A DNA stretch of 64,000 nt from Rhizobium leguminosarum (GCF_002953715.1 NZ_CP025012.1:3410001-3474000), one strand, 5' to 3'. Shown: positions 1-9,290, counted from the stretch's first letter. Program-made: numbers and translations. The notes: generated from the letters alone by a model not told the origin.

Positions 1-623
1 TTGGCGCTATTGGTCTCCGTCTGCTCCAGATGATTGTCCTTGACAAGAATATTGCTGCTATCATTGAGCTGGATAGCGTCTGCCGCTGCACCCTGGCTGT
101 TGGTGACGGTATTGTTGATGAGGGTGACACCGTTGACCTTGTCCATCCAAATGCCATCGGCATGCACCCCGGTCAGCTTGCTGTTCTCAATCGTGATGTT
201 CTGGCTGCTTTGGAAGCTGATCGAGCCGGGCTTTCCAGCAAGGCCTGTATTTGTCACCTCGACGTTGCGAACCGTCCAGTTCGACACATTCCCTGCATAG
301 ATCGCGTTGGCGCCGGTATCGGCGATCTTGATGTTCTCGATGACGATATTCGAAGCCTTGGAACCGTGGATGCCGTCATTGCTGCTGTGAATGACCGGCG
401 CATCGCCAACACCGTAACTGCCGATCGTGATGGGAGCGGCGACGCTGCCGGAGTATTTCAAATCGAACTGTTCGTTGAACACGCTTCCCGCAGCCAGGAG
501 CACGCTATCGCCCGGATTGAGCTTGAGCGCCTCGACAGCGGAAAGCGTCGCGAAAGCCGCCTGCTCGCTCACTCCACTGTTCTGATTGGATCCCGTTGCC
601 GAATTTACATAGTAGACGGTCAC
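1..623 (-). CDS. Right-handed parallel beta-helix protein, 3' end outside window
   Basis: About 207 N-terminal residues are visible; the gene runs off the left edge. It starts VTVYYVNSATGS and carries short, irregular Asn/Ile/Val-rich repeats (for example NIVIENIKI, NITIENSKL, NGVTLINNT) typical of the right-handed parallel beta-helix fold of pectate-lyase-like and C5-epimerase-like polysaccharide enzymes. No signal peptide is seen, which fits rhizobial type I (PrsDE-type) substrates whose signal is C-terminal, but that end is missing. I chose the GTG at 623 because GGGAGA lies 7 bases upstream and an in-frame stop closes the frame just beyond. Beside a polysaccharide export cluster it may modify or cleave polymer; this is inference. 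The catalytic class cannot be read from the part present. Confidence 0.7.
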   Translation of the reverse strand, partial: MTVYYVNSATGSNQNSGVSEQAAFATLSAVEALKLNPGDSVLLAAGSVFNEQFDLKYSGSVAAPITIGSYGVGDAPVIHSSNDGIHGSKASNIVIENIKIADTGANAIYAGNVSNWTVRNVEVTNTGLAGKPGSISFQSSQNITIENSKLTGVHADGIWMDKVNGVTLINNTVTNSQGAAADAIQLNDSSNILVKDNHLEQTETNSA

Positions 624-1223
624 GCCATGGTCTCCCAAAGATACTGGAAAACCTTTTACCCGCGGACCTCTCTCTGCCTCCTAAAATGGAACACTAAAAT
701 ACGTTCTATCTAGCGATAATTCTTATGTCCGCTACAAAATATCTTCATTTCTCGAATATTTCGCATTGCAAAAAAAGTTGCACTGCACAATTGTGAACAA
801 ATTAGTTGATATCGGCAGTGGCAATAAGATTATCTTCTAGAACACGCATCTTAATTTGTAAAAGTTGCGCCTCGAAAGAGGCATTACTTGATAAACATAT
901 GTGACAAGAGAACGACATCAGTTACTTCTCCGAAAAGCATGAGATAGAGCGGGCAACGAAACAAAACAGCGATATCACGCCATAGCCCGTAGTGATTATA
1001 TCAACATCTCATCTGCACATCAGAACCTCAACGTATTCTTATAAATTGCCCCTGAATAAACATTCTTCCCTTCCGAAGAAACATGAATTCATATCTGTCG
1101 TTTGACATTTTCACTTATTATTAACGCAATAAACACCAGGCACCTCATTGTCTTATGCCAATTGAAGGTGTGTCATTATTGTACAATACACCCCAAAATG
1201 TTCACTTGCTGTTAATAACACCC

Positions 1224-1252
1224 TTGACTCTCTGTATTAAGATATCCTTAAT
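1224..1252 (+). promoter_or_regulatory. Possible sigma70-type promoter of the adhesin gene
   Basis: TTGACT at 1224-1229 and CTTAAT at 1247-1252 are separated by 17 bases, about 60 bases before the start codon. The -35 element is good and the -10 is weak. No transcript evidence is available. Confidence 0.35.
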
Positions 1253-1267
1253 CGGGCGGCTCGCTAA

Positions 1268-1283
1268 AGGTCAGAATTGACCT
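1268..1283. promoter_or_regulatory. Perfect inverted repeat, possible operator
   Basis: AGGTCA and TGACCT form a perfect 6-base inverted repeat around the 4-base centre GAAT. It lies just downstream of the proposed promoter and 28 bases before the start codon, where a bound repressor would block transcription. Confidence 0.35.
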
Positions 1284-1311
1284 AGCAAAGAACAATTCAA
1301 GGAGAGAACCG

Positions 1312-2010
1312 ATGGCTGTTCACGCAACCGACGATAGTGCAACATTCCTGGAAACCGACGCCATTTCAGGAAACCTGCTTTCCAACGATTCATCCGATAA
1401 CGGACACTTGTTTCTGCGCGCCTTCGACGGCGCGAGCGTTGGCGCCAAGAGCGGCAACAGCCAGATCACAGAGATCCAGGGCGACTACGGCACCTTCTTC
1501 GTCAAGCCCGATGGCAGCTACACCTATGTGCTAAGCGATGCTGCCAAGGTCAACTTCACCAATGGTGAGTTGCTCCAGGAGAAAGTCGCGTACAAGATTT
1601 CCGACGGCAGCGGTCATACCGATGTCGGCCTGTTCACCCTGAACATTCAGGGCGTAACCCAGGTAAAGCCGATCGCGGTCGACGACCACTACAGCTTCAC
1701 CGAGGGTGACGCCATCGGTGGCAACGCCCTAGATAACGACATTGCCGGCGACAATGGTCATCTCTTCCTCCGCCAGTTCGCCAACACGACCGTAAACGGC
1801 GATCCAAGCGCAACGACCGACGTTGCCGGCACGTATGGTACGTTCCATGTCAAGGCGGATGGAACATTCACCTATGATCTGGCAGCAGATATCGCTCCGG
1901 GCGATCACGTCACGGAAACCATCCAGTTCTACAAGATCTCCGATGGCGAAGGCCACACCGACGTCGGCGTTCTGACACTCAACATCACTGGCGCGGACGC
2001 AGACGTCTGA
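1312..2010 (+). CDS. RapA-like secreted protein with two cadherin-like (Ra/CHDL) domains
   Basis: The 232-residue acidic protein is two tandem domains, about residues 2-112 and 118-228. Both have the same signposts: an entry (DDSATFLETDAISGN and DDHYSFTEGDAIGGN), NGHLFLR in the middle, YGTF before a Gly-Ser/Thr-Tyr strand, and a closing ISDG-GHTDVG strand. This is the layout and length of Rhizobium-adhering (Rap) proteins, calcium-dependent lectins secreted by the PrsDE type I system that bind the bacterium's own exopolysaccharide. There is no N-terminal signal peptide, as expected. GGAGAG precedes the ATG by 5 bases and a strong terminator follows, so it is monocistronic. Which Rap paralogue it is cannot be told here. 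Confidence 0.75.
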   Translation: MAVHATDDSATFLETDAISGNLLSNDSSDNGHLFLRAFDGASVGAKSGNSQITEIQGDYGTFFVKPDGSYTYVLSDAAKVNFTNGELLQEKVAYKISDGSGHTDVGLFTLNIQGVTQVKPIAVDDHYSFTEGDAIGGNALDNDIAGDNGHLFLRQFANTTVNGDPSATTDVAGTYGTFHVKADGTFTYDLAADIAPGDHVTETIQFYKISDGEGHTDVGVLTLNITGADADV

Positions 2011-2031
2011 TCATTCGATAACCAACTAAAG

Positions 2032-2067
2032 AACAACGCCCGCCGCGCAGATGGCGGGCGTTGTTTT
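2032..2067 (+). terminator. Rho-independent terminator of the RapA-like gene
   Basis: A 13-base stem (2032-2044 pairing with 2053-2065), GC-rich with an 8-base loop, runs into TTTT at 2064-2067, 22 bases after the stop codon. Confidence 0.85.
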
Positions 2068-2242
2068 ATACAAGTTGAGCCGCGTCACGAGAATGAGCAG
2101 TAGGTGCTCAACGGTCGGCAACCATTTACACCGCTTCGAGCTTTCGGCAATATTCGGAACGATCACCCCGGAACAGCACGAATTATATGCAGTCCGGTGC
2201 CGTTTGAGCTTGGAAATGTCTCCAAAAGCCTGCTTCGTTGAT

Positions 2243-2947
2243 TTACTTGCTGCAACGCTGTCGGAACCGCGCCGTCGCAGCGTCTCCGACGCTCGTCCAG
2301 GCTGGATCGAAGATCGGACGAAGCTGCGGGCTGATCTCTCTTATCGTGGCATTGACCCTGCAACGATCGCCCAGTTTCAGCATGGTCGTGAGATCGCTGT
2401 CGAGCGCGCTCTTTGCCGCGGCAAGTGTTGCATCGGTGAAATCGTTCCAGAAGTAAAATCGCGTCAGGATCATCACCTCGTCGTAAGGCGCGAGCACAAC
2501 CGAACGCTTCATCATCCCCGCAATCGCGACCGGTTCTTCCGCAATTGTCGACTGCACGGCCGCAAGACGAAGCCAAAAATTGCTATTCGTCGGCATACAC
2601 GAAAGCGCATACCGCAGATACTGACGTGCACTCGACGCCGCAGCCGCCCAGGCGTCGTAGTTGACATTGACATTCTGCCGATCGAGTTGCGCCAGAACGA
2701 GGGTTACGCCAGCAGCCACAATGTCGGATCGGCAATATTGACCGTCAACGACGTCGACACTACGCGACGCATATTTGGTCACGACATCGTCCGCGACGGT
2801 CTCTCCACGCTCGATCCTTTCGGCGACGATCGAGATGCTGGCCGTTCTTATCGAAGCGTACAGCTCTCGACCGGCCAGCACCACAAAGACGACGGTGACG
2901 ATAACGAAAGCGATCCTGGTAACCGAAACGAACTGACCGCGGAACAT
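2243..2947 (-). CDS. Membrane-anchored protein of unknown function, polysaccharide cluster
   Basis: The product has 234 residues. Residues about 8-27 form one hydrophobic segment (TRIAFVIVTVVFVVLAGREL), so it is probably a periplasmic protein held by an N-terminal anchor. The rest is helical with four cysteines (in QYCRSD, LSCMP, DRCRV and RQRCSK). A central part (ARQYLRYALSCMPTNSNFWLRLAA) looks tetratricopeptide-like. The start overlaps the stop of the upstream Wzc-like kinase by one base, so the two are translationally coupled. Its place as the last gene of the export operon suggests a role in polymer assembly, but I recognise no family. Confidence 0.65.
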   Translation of the reverse strand: MFRGQFVSVTRIAFVIVTVVFVVLAGRELYASIRTASISIVAERIERGETVADDVVTKYASRSVDVVDGQYCRSDIVAAGVTLVLAQLDRQNVNVNYDAWAAAASSARQYLRYALSCMPTNSNFWLRLAAVQSTIAEEPVAIAGMMKRSVVLAPYDEVMILTRFYFWNDFTDATLAAAKSALDSDLTTMLKLGDRCRVNATIREISPQLRPIFDPAWTSVGDAATARFRQRCSK

Positions 2948-5223
2948 CAGCTTTCGGTATAGTATCGCGAATAGCGCTTATAATAATACTCGCTCGAACC
3001 GAATGTCCGGTAAAGTTTCATCTGCGACGGGTCGACCTTGGTCAATATAGTACCAACGCATTTCGCATAGAGTTCCGGCTCGGACAGCAGGGTCGACTGC
3101 ACGACCTTGCGCGATGTCTTTCCCCACTCGATAACGAAAACCACCGCATCGAGCTTCGAATTGATGGCGCGTGCATCCACGACCGGCGCCAAGGGGGGCA
3201 GGTCGACGATAATATAATCGAAGCTTTGACGCGCCGTTTGAAGAAGCTGATCCATGCCGCGTGACGCAAGCAGCTCCGACGAATGCGGAACACGATACCG
3301 TGCCACCGTCGGCAAAAATGCCAGCTTTGTTTTGGGATCGAGAAGGATCAGATCCTTGAGCGGACGGCTGTCGACAATCGCCTCGAGCAAGCCGGCCTCG
3401 GCATGGCGGCCGATCGCCCGGGTGGCGCCGGGATTGCGCATGTCGCCGTCGATAAGCAGGCAACGCGCACCCTGCATTGCCAGGAGCTTGGCAAAATTGA
3501 TGGATGTCGTCGACTTCCCCTCGCCGGGCAAGCTCGACACGACGCCGATGACCTTGCAGCGCTGATCGGCAGCACTGAGGTCGATGGCAATCTTGGCGCT
3601 TCGAAGCGTCTCGGCAAATGCCGAGAGCGGATGCTCCTCGACATAGGTCGTGGTCTTCCCGCCCCTGGCGATGCTTCGCGGATTGCTGGGATCAACGAGC
3701 GTCGGATCGTCGACGTTATTTTCAATCAGCGGCATGACACCGAGAGACTCGACATCAAGCACGTCCCGGACATCATCGCCGGTGCGGAAGAACCGATCCC
3801 GGAATTCGCGGAAGGCTGCGATACCACTTCCGAATGCACAACCCAGGAACATCGCGAAAGCAACGACGAGGGCTCTCTTCGGAGCGCTCGGCTTCGTCGG
3901 CGTCTCCGCCGTCGTGATGATGCGCGCAGCGGTAATCGGAAAGCTCTGCTGCTGAATTGCTTCCTGATAACGCGTCAGGAAGCTCTGATAGAGATTCTTG
4001 TAGGTATCGCGCGTGCGCTCGAGCTCGCGGAGCTGCACTTGCGTTTCGCCAGCCGTTGCAGCAACGCCCGTCGCCTGTGTGACACTGTCGCGCAAAGAAT
4101 TTTCCCGCGATTTCGCGACCTGCAGCTCGCTTTGGTAGCTCTCGGCGATGCGGTTCAACTCATCGAACATGAGCCTTTTATATTCTTCCATTTCCGCACG
4201 AAGCCGAACCGCCTGGACGTGATCGGGACCGAGCCGCGCCTCAATTTCAGTTTCGAGCTTGGAAGCCTCCAGATACTTCTTGCGCAGGTCGTTCGAAATG
4301 GAGCTATCGAGCACATCCGTGACGATCGCATCGGTCTGCTTAGCGTCGATGATCGACTTGACGCGCGCATATTTTGCCTCGGCCTTCGCCGTCTCGGCCT
4401 GCGCATTGATCAATTGGGTATTGATCTCGGAAAGCTGCTGATCGCTGATCAGCGTACCGGATCCAGCCTCGACAAGTCCATGCTCGCTGCGGAATTTTTG
4501 CACGGCGAGGTCCGTGTCCAGCGCCTGCTGCCGGAGCTCTTCGATACGCTCCTGTAGCCACTCGCCGGCCCGGCGTGTCGCCTCGTATTTCGAATTGAGC
4601 TTGTCGACCAGATAGACGTCGGCGATGGCAGCCGCGATATCACGCGCTAGATCCGGTGACTGCGAGGTATAGCTGACATCGAGAACATAGGATTTGCCGA
4701 CGCGTTCGACATCGATATTGCCTGCGACAGTCTCGGCAGCGCCTCGCCGCCTCATTTCCGGATCAGGTGCGACGGCTGCGTCATCGGCAAACCACGACCG
4801 AAAATTCATGAAGGATTTTAACGTTGAGACAGAAAAAAGCGAGCTTTTCGGTCCCATGAACTCCGGATTGTCGACGAGTTTCAGCTTGTCGACGACGGCA
4901 TAGGCGATGGTGTCGGACTTCAAAAGCTCGACCTGACTGAGGACAGTACCTTCATCATCGTCCATCTGGCCGAAAGCCGCCAGCTGGTTGATCACCTGGC
5001 TATCGCTGCGGTCGATCAGCACGCTTGTGTCGGCGGTGTAGACAGGCACCGAAGTCAGGACATACACAATGCCCAGAATGGCGAAGGCGAAACCGCACGC
5101 CGCAACCATCCGCCACTGTCGGCGGGCGATTGCGATGAGCTTGTCGAAATCGATGAAGTCAGCTTCGTTTCCCGTATCGCGGGAGGGGTCGATACGTGGC
5201 GTAAGTTTATCTGGCGATAGCAA
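2947..5223 (-). CDS. Wzc-like polysaccharide co-polymerase and tyrosine autokinase
   Basis: This 758-residue inner-membrane protein has the full Wzc layout: a first membrane segment near residues 38-58, a Wzz domain and long periplasmic coiled coil (about 60-440), a second membrane segment near 448-470, and a cytoplasmic BY-kinase. The kinase shows Walker A (SSLPGEGKSTT, near 560), Walker A' (LLIDGDMRNP) and Walker B (YIIVDLPPLAP, near 670). The C-terminus has a tyrosine cluster, SEYYYKRYSRYY, the expected autophosphorylation tail. Such proteins control polymer chain length and export together with a Wza-like channel, here encoded two genes upstream. Length is normal. The polymer cannot be named because no glycosyltransferases lie in the window. 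Confidence 0.92.
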   Translation of the reverse strand: MLSPDKLTPRIDPSRDTGNEADFIDFDKLIAIARRQWRMVAACGFAFAILGIVYVLTSVPVYTADTSVLIDRSDSQVINQLAAFGQMDDDEGTVLSQVELLKSDTIAYAVVDKLKLVDNPEFMGPKSSLFSVSTLKSFMNFRSWFADDAAVAPDPEMRRRGAAETVAGNIDVERVGKSYVLDVSYTSQSPDLARDIAAAIADVYLVDKLNSKYEATRRAGEWLQERIEELRQQALDTDLAVQKFRSEHGLVEAGSGTLISDQQLSEINTQLINAQAETAKAEAKYARVKSIIDAKQTDAIVTDVLDSSISNDLRKKYLEASKLETEIEARLGPDHVQAVRLRAEMEEYKRLMFDELNRIAESYQSELQVAKSRENSLRDSVTQATGVAATAGETQVQLRELERTRDTYKNLYQSFLTRYQEAIQQQSFPITAARIITTAETPTKPSAPKRALVVAFAMFLGCAFGSGIAAFREFRDRFFRTGDDVRDVLDVESLGVMPLIENNVDDPTLVDPSNPRSIARGGKTTTYVEEHPLSAFAETLRSAKIAIDLSAADQRCKVIGVVSSLPGEGKSTTSINFAKLLAMQGARCLLIDGDMRNPGATRAIGRHAEAGLLEAIVDSRPLKDLILLDPKTKLAFLPTVARYRVPHSSELLASRGMDQLLQTARQSFDYIIVDLPPLAPVVDARAINSKLDAVVFVIEWGKTSRKVVQSTLLSEPELYAKCVGTILTKVDPSQMKLYRTFGSSEYYYKRYSRYYTES

Positions 5224-5274
5224 TTTCGATCTCCAACAAAGGCGTCAAGTGCTAAGATCTACGGGCAATTCCAG

Positions 5275-5982
5275 CTATTGTATGACCGGGACACTCTGAC
5301 TCGTCGACTGCGTCGGATCGGTGGACGACTGCCCTCCCGCTCCTGTGCTGACGATCGTAGTCGTGGTCGTTGAACTATCTGCGCCGGCATTTGAAACCTT
5401 CAGCGTACCGGCGGTCGTCGCGCTGCCGTCAAACGGCGTACCGTCGTCTGCCCCAGGCCCCGTCTGGCCAATCGACCCATCATTGCCGATACCGGATGCG
5501 GCTGCTGCAGCACTTCCACCCGGACCAAGAGCTGCGGTCCCGCCTTCGGCGAGAACCTTCGCAAAGGCGGCAAGCAGCGGCGCGAGATTGGGATCGGCAA
5601 TCGCCGCGTCGGCAACGGCTTTTTCGATCGCCAGCTTGAACTGCGGATCCGGCACCTGACAGCTGTTTGCGGCCCGCGCCAGACCGGAGCCGATAGCCGC
5701 CATCTGTGCGGCGCTGGCCTTCTTGGCCTGCTCGATCACCAGCGACAGCGCGTCATTGCTGCTCCCGACCAGCGCGCGAACACGCGATGACAAAACCAAC
5801 GGATCGGACATGTCGAGCAGAACGGCGGGATTAGCTGAAAATCCACTAATATCGCCGGAAGCCAGACTTGCCGGACCCAAGCAAGCTGCCGCAAAAGCGC
5901 TTGAATTCATGCCGGCAAACATCGCGACGACAATTCCGCTATACGCAAGCTTACGATAAACACCAGACCTTGCCATAACCAT
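5275..5982 (-). CDS. Exported protein of unknown function between Wza- and Wzc-like genes
   Basis: The 235-residue product begins with a signal peptide (AYSGIVVAMFAGMNSSAFAA, cleavage near residue 31). Residues about 32-150 form an alanine-rich helical region with two cysteines (ACLGPAS and NSCQVPD). The last 85 residues are a low-complexity Gly/Ala/Ser/Thr tail that includes TTTTTT-like stretches. GAAGGACG precedes the ATG at 5982. It sits in the same orientation as its neighbours, 51 bases before the kinase gene. The tail would suit an extended linker or surface-exposed region. I recognise no family; an accessory role in polymer export is inferred from position only. Confidence 0.7.
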   Translation of the reverse strand: MVMARSGVYRKLAYSGIVVAMFAGMNSSAFAAACLGPASLASGDISGFSANPAVLLDMSDPLVLSSRVRALVGSSNDALSLVIEQAKKASAAQMAAIGSGLARAANSCQVPDPQFKLAIEKAVADAAIADPNLAPLLAAFAKVLAEGGTAALGPGGSAAAAASGIGNDGSIGQTGPGADDGTPFDGSATTAGTLKVSNAGADSSTTTTTIVSTGAGGQSSTDPTQSTSQSVPVIQ

Positions 5983-6056
5983 CGTCCTTCATCAAATCCG
6001 CTATATAGGCCGCCGTCATTGATCTTTCGCGATCGATGACAGCCCGCCTATGTCAA

Positions 6057-7268
6057 TCAATTTCCAAGATCCTGGACCGCGTTACGGGTATCATTCGCAT
6101 CGTCGGTCACGCCGGAAACAGTGGACGATACCGAGTTTACGATGTCAAGGAACTTGACCAATTCAACAGAGTCCGAATTGGAAATATAGATAATATCCTT
6201 GTCTTCCATCTTGAATTGCTGAACGGCAAACAAGGTTGCCGGATCGCGAAGATTGGCGCGGATGATCACCGGAACCGTTTCACCCGTAAACCTCGTCGCG
6301 TCCACGTGCATCGCTGCAACCGTTTTCTTGGGGACAAGGCGGTAGAGCAGGACCTGAGCCGGATCAGCGCGGTCGTCGCGCAGGCCGCCCGCCTTGGCGA
6401 TTGCCTCTCCAAGGGTCAGGTCGGATTCTTCGAAATCGAAGCGGCCACTCGTGCCTGCGGCGCCGAGCATAAGATAGGTACGGCGCTCATGATCGATCGA
6501 GATCGTATCATCCGGTGCGACATAGATATTTTCGGCCGGGTTCTTCAACAGCGTCGTGTAGGCGACAGTTGCCGTCTTGCCGCGACGCTGCAGCGTCACA
6601 TTCGTCTCGATATTGTTGGTCGTCAAACCGCCCGCGGCGGAAATGACATCGAGAACACGCTCACCGGCCGGGCTGATCTCGATGCGCTGGGGATTGTTGA
6701 CATCACCGAGCACCGCAACCTGACTGGAGCGACTCGTCGTCGTCGTAATAACCACCTGCGGCTCGATCGCGCGGCTCGCCAGGCGATCTTCGACGTCCTG
6801 CTCCACGGTCTCCTTGAGGCGACCGGCAGCCGGAACCCGACCTGCATAGGGAATTGTGATCGTCCCGTTTCTATCGATAGTCTGGCTCGGCAAAGAGATG
6901 TAATTACCCGGTCGACTACCGGCATCGGACGGAATGAAAAGACCGCCGGACTGAGCTTCGAAGATGGCGACCTCAACGACGTCACCGTAACCGAGCGGAA
7001 TTTCAGGCGCCCCGCCTCGACCACCGCCAAACCCCTTGAAGGAGGTCGGCTGGGGAGCGGAAAAATACGACAGGACGTTCTTGCTGAGATCAATCAGGGC
7101 GTAGTCGATACCGACCCGCCGCTCCTTCGTTGTCACTTTCACTGCTGCATCCCGATCAACATCTTTGTGATCGGGGCCGGATCTTGGCAACGATGTGCAG
7201 CTTGCCAATATAGTCGTTAGCGCTACAACAATGGCGACGCGTGTACTACCGATACGAGAACAACCCAT
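6057..7268 (-). CDS. Wza-like outer-membrane polysaccharide export lipoprotein
   Basis: The 403-residue product has a lipoprotein signal ending in the lipobox LASC (Cys near residue 24). A polysaccharide export domain follows (GYGDVVEVAIFEAQSG, then RNGTITIPYAGRVPAAG), and two SLBB domains (QVAVLGDVNNPQRIEISP and RTYLMLGAAGTSGRFDF). This is the outer-membrane channel partner of the Wzc-like kinase. A longer frame would start at a TTG at 7325, but only the ATG at 7268 puts the lipoprotein signal at the N-terminus, so I use it. The 289 bases upstream hold no convincing gene. Confidence 0.88.
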   Translation of the reverse strand: MGCSRIGSTRVAIVVALTTILASCTSLPRSGPDHKDVDRDAAVKVTTKERRVGIDYALIDLSKNVLSYFSAPQPTSFKGFGGGRGGAPEIPLGYGDVVEVAIFEAQSGGLFIPSDAGSRPGNYISLPSQTIDRNGTITIPYAGRVPAAGRLKETVEQDVEDRLASRAIEPQVVITTTTSRSSQVAVLGDVNNPQRIEISPAGERVLDVISAAGGLTTNNIETNVTLQRRGKTATVAYTTLLKNPAENIYVAPDDTISIDHERRTYLMLGAAGTSGRFDFEESDLTLGEAIAKAGGLRDDRADPAQVLLYRLVPKKTVAAMHVDATRFTGETVPVIIRANLRDPATLFAVQQFKMEDKDIIYISNSDSVELVKFLDIVNSVSSTVSGVTDDANDTRNAVQDLGN

Positions 7269-7557
7269 AGAATACCCTGTGTTGACGCCCCTGACGCTAC
7301 TGCTCCGCAATCTGACAAAATACAAGACGATCCCCGATCAATAACACTGAAAGCCGATTAACATTCCCCTAACTGTGGCAGGCTGGCAACGCCGAGCCCT
7401 TTAGGAAGCGAAAACCGACTTCGGTCCGACTTTTCTGGCGTCGCAACAATCCGAAGGCTGCACCCGCTATAAAATTTCTTGGGTTTCAGAGTCAACCGTT
7501 CGCACCTGCACAATCGATCTTTTCCGAAAATCTTATTAAAATCCATCCATTTAAACT

Positions 7558-8982
7558 TTAAGTGGTTAACGGCCGCTCATATGCCATGTCCGCCTCTCCG
7601 TTGCTACGCCCGAGGCTTATCGCGACAACCGCACTGAGGAAGGCGGAGTAAAACACCGCAAAACCCGGTATCTGCAGCGAAAAGTCGACCGCCGCATGAA
7701 GGGCGACCAAAACCGTCGCCGCCAGGCCAAGAAGAACATAGTGCCTCAGACGCCGTCTTTGGGCGAGCCCGCGCCAGAACACCCTGGCAAGCACCGAGAA
7801 GGTAAGGACCGCCGTAATCGGGAACAATATTCCGAGGCCCAGAAATCCTTCAAGATAGAAATTATGCGCGCGGTCGAAGACCCCGAAAATTCCGCAAGCC
7901 GGATCGCGGTAGGCGGAAAACACCGTCCGGAAGGTTCCGAGCCCCGTCCCCGTCCACCAGTGATCCGAAATGGCACGCCATATGCCAGGCAGAATGCAGA
8001 ACCGATCATCATCCTCGAGCCGCCGCTCTTGCGCGCGCAAAATCGCCTGGCCTGCAAACACCGTCAGTAACACTACGACGAACCCAATCGCCGAGAGGAG
8101 CTTCAGCATCGAACGCCATCTTGGCGCCGGTCTCAGCTGACGTCTCGAGCCGTTCCAATTGATGACAAGCCATGGAAAATAGATGAGAGCGGCAACAAAG
8201 GTCGCAAAGATCCCGGCGCGCGAGCGGCTCAGCATCAGCGCGGTGAAGCATGCGCACAAGAGCAGGATATAGATCCACGATCTCAAGAGAAGCGCGTTTC
8301 GGCCCGGCTCGCCGGGCGGATAGTTCGAATAGGCTCGGGTAATGTCCCTGACCAGGGTCAGCATCAGCAGCGTTCCAAGCCCGAGGAAGGTCGCGGCGGT
8401 ATTGCGGTTGACGAAGACCGCAGTCAGGCTGTCGAGGTAGGCGCGTTTCTCCACGACGATCAGGATGTTGGGAAACAGCAAAAACTGCAGCAGGCCGAAA
8501 ACAGCGATGATGCCCGCGGTAAGCCCGAGCCCGGTGAGCACTTTCCGCGCGCGCTGATCGGTATCGCATAAGAGAAGCCCGGTCAGAAATGTGACGAAAG
8601 GCAGGGCGACCCAGAGGATCGACGCGAGCGTGTCGGCCGGTTCGACCGAGATCGCCGCGGACTGGGCACCTGCCAGGTCACGCGCGGCATTCCAGGCGGG
8701 ATTCGCCAACCAATTGGCGGGCGGTTCGATGGTTTGGATGAACGCCCAGCCCGCCAGGACGACGAGTAGAAACAAAGCGATACTGAAAACCCATCTGCTT
8801 TGTCTCGGCTCTCTGAACAGCAGTCCCGAAATGATGGCGAGGGCAAACATCCCGATCGCGGCGAAGGCGAAGGGAAAGGGCGTAACGCTCCCGAACGGTA
8901 TGAGCGTCAATATAACGAGGCCGATGAAGGCAAAAAGCAAAACCTCTCGCAAGACCCGCTTATTGATGAGGTTGGAGAACAT
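7558..8982 (-). CDS. Wzy/WaaL-like polysaccharide polymerase or ligase
   Basis: A polytopic membrane protein of about 474 residues with some 11-12 hydrophobic segments and an O-antigen ligase (Wzy_C) core. Visible signposts are FVNRNTAATFLGLG, SRSRAGIFA, the periplasmic-loop motif TGTGLGTFRTVF and DRAHNFYLEGFLGLG. Proteins of this type polymerise repeat units or ligate polymer to an acceptor on the periplasmic side; with Wza and Wzc partners next door, polymerase is the better guess. Start choice is uncertain: ATG at 8982, an earlier ATG at 9021 and a TTG at 9030 are all in frame, and none has a strong ribosome site. Confidence 0.82.
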   Translation of the reverse strand: MFSNLINKRVLREVLLFAFIGLVILTLIPFGSVTPFPFAFAAIGMFALAIISGLLFREPRQSRWVFSIALFLLVVLAGWAFIQTIEPPANWLANPAWNAARDLAGAQSAAISVEPADTLASILWVALPFVTFLTGLLLCDTDQRARKVLTGLGLTAGIIAVFGLLQFLLFPNILIVVEKRAYLDSLTAVFVNRNTAATFLGLGTLLMLTLVRDITRAYSNYPPGEPGRNALLLRSWIYILLLCACFTALMLSRSRAGIFATFVAALIYFPWLVINWNGSRRQLRPAPRWRSMLKLLSAIGFVVVLLTVFAGQAILRAQERRLEDDDRFCILPGIWRAISDHWWTGTGLGTFRTVFSAYRDPACGIFGVFDRAHNFYLEGFLGLGILFPITAVLTFSVLARVFWRGLAQRRRLRHYVLLGLAATVLVALHAAVDFSLQIPGFAVFYSAFLSAVVAISLGRSNGEADMAYERPLTT

Positions 8983-9290
8983 GTGAATTCGTTTACCAGA
9001 GTAGACGGCGACCAAAGCCATTGCAACCAAAGAGATTAATTTACTCGTACTAACATAAGTTGAACATCAAGCACTTGCGTGCTAAAGTGTAACAGAATTC
9101 CACATCGTTTAAAATTGTCGCGAAAGGTTTAAGCCAATCGAGACAAGGCCCGGCTATGCTCCTTCCAAGCAGCAGAAACGGGACAGATATTCTGCGCCCA
9201 ATACTTGGCAGATCATCAGATCGCCATGCCATTGACCGAGAAAAAAGGCAAGCCTGATCTCAATCGGTTGTCCTGACGGGGATTTAAGAG
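8983..9290. other. Divergent intergenic region with a small inverted repeat
   Basis: About 300 AT-rich bases lie between the polymerase gene and the divergent peptidase gene. AGCAC (9070-9074) and GTGCT (9079-9083) form an inverted repeat around TTGC, a possible operator. No credible reading frame is present, and promoters for both directions must lie here. Confidence 0.4.

Larger units (their letters stand above)
624..1311. other. AT-rich divergent intergenic region without a gene
   Basis: This 688-base stretch separates two divergently transcribed genes for likely secreted proteins and is much more AT-rich than its surroundings. I find no convincing reading frame. It holds the promoter and palindrome of the downstream adhesin gene, listed separately, and must also hold the promoter of the beta-helix gene on the minus strand. 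Length and composition suggest a complex regulatory region. Confidence 0.6.

Noticed and set aside
30..713. 227-codon open frame on the plus strand
   Set aside because: Opposite the beta-helix gene, whose repeated strands are clear on the minus strand.
3283..4557. 424-codon open frame on the plus strand
   Set aside because: Antisense shadow of the Wzc-like kinase gene.
6036..7220. 394-codon open frame on the plus strand
   Set aside because: Antisense shadow of the Wza-like lipoprotein gene.
7358..7546. 62-codon minus-strand frame before the Wza-like gene
   Set aside because: No ribosome site, no recognisable content, and unusual composition; more likely promoter DNA.
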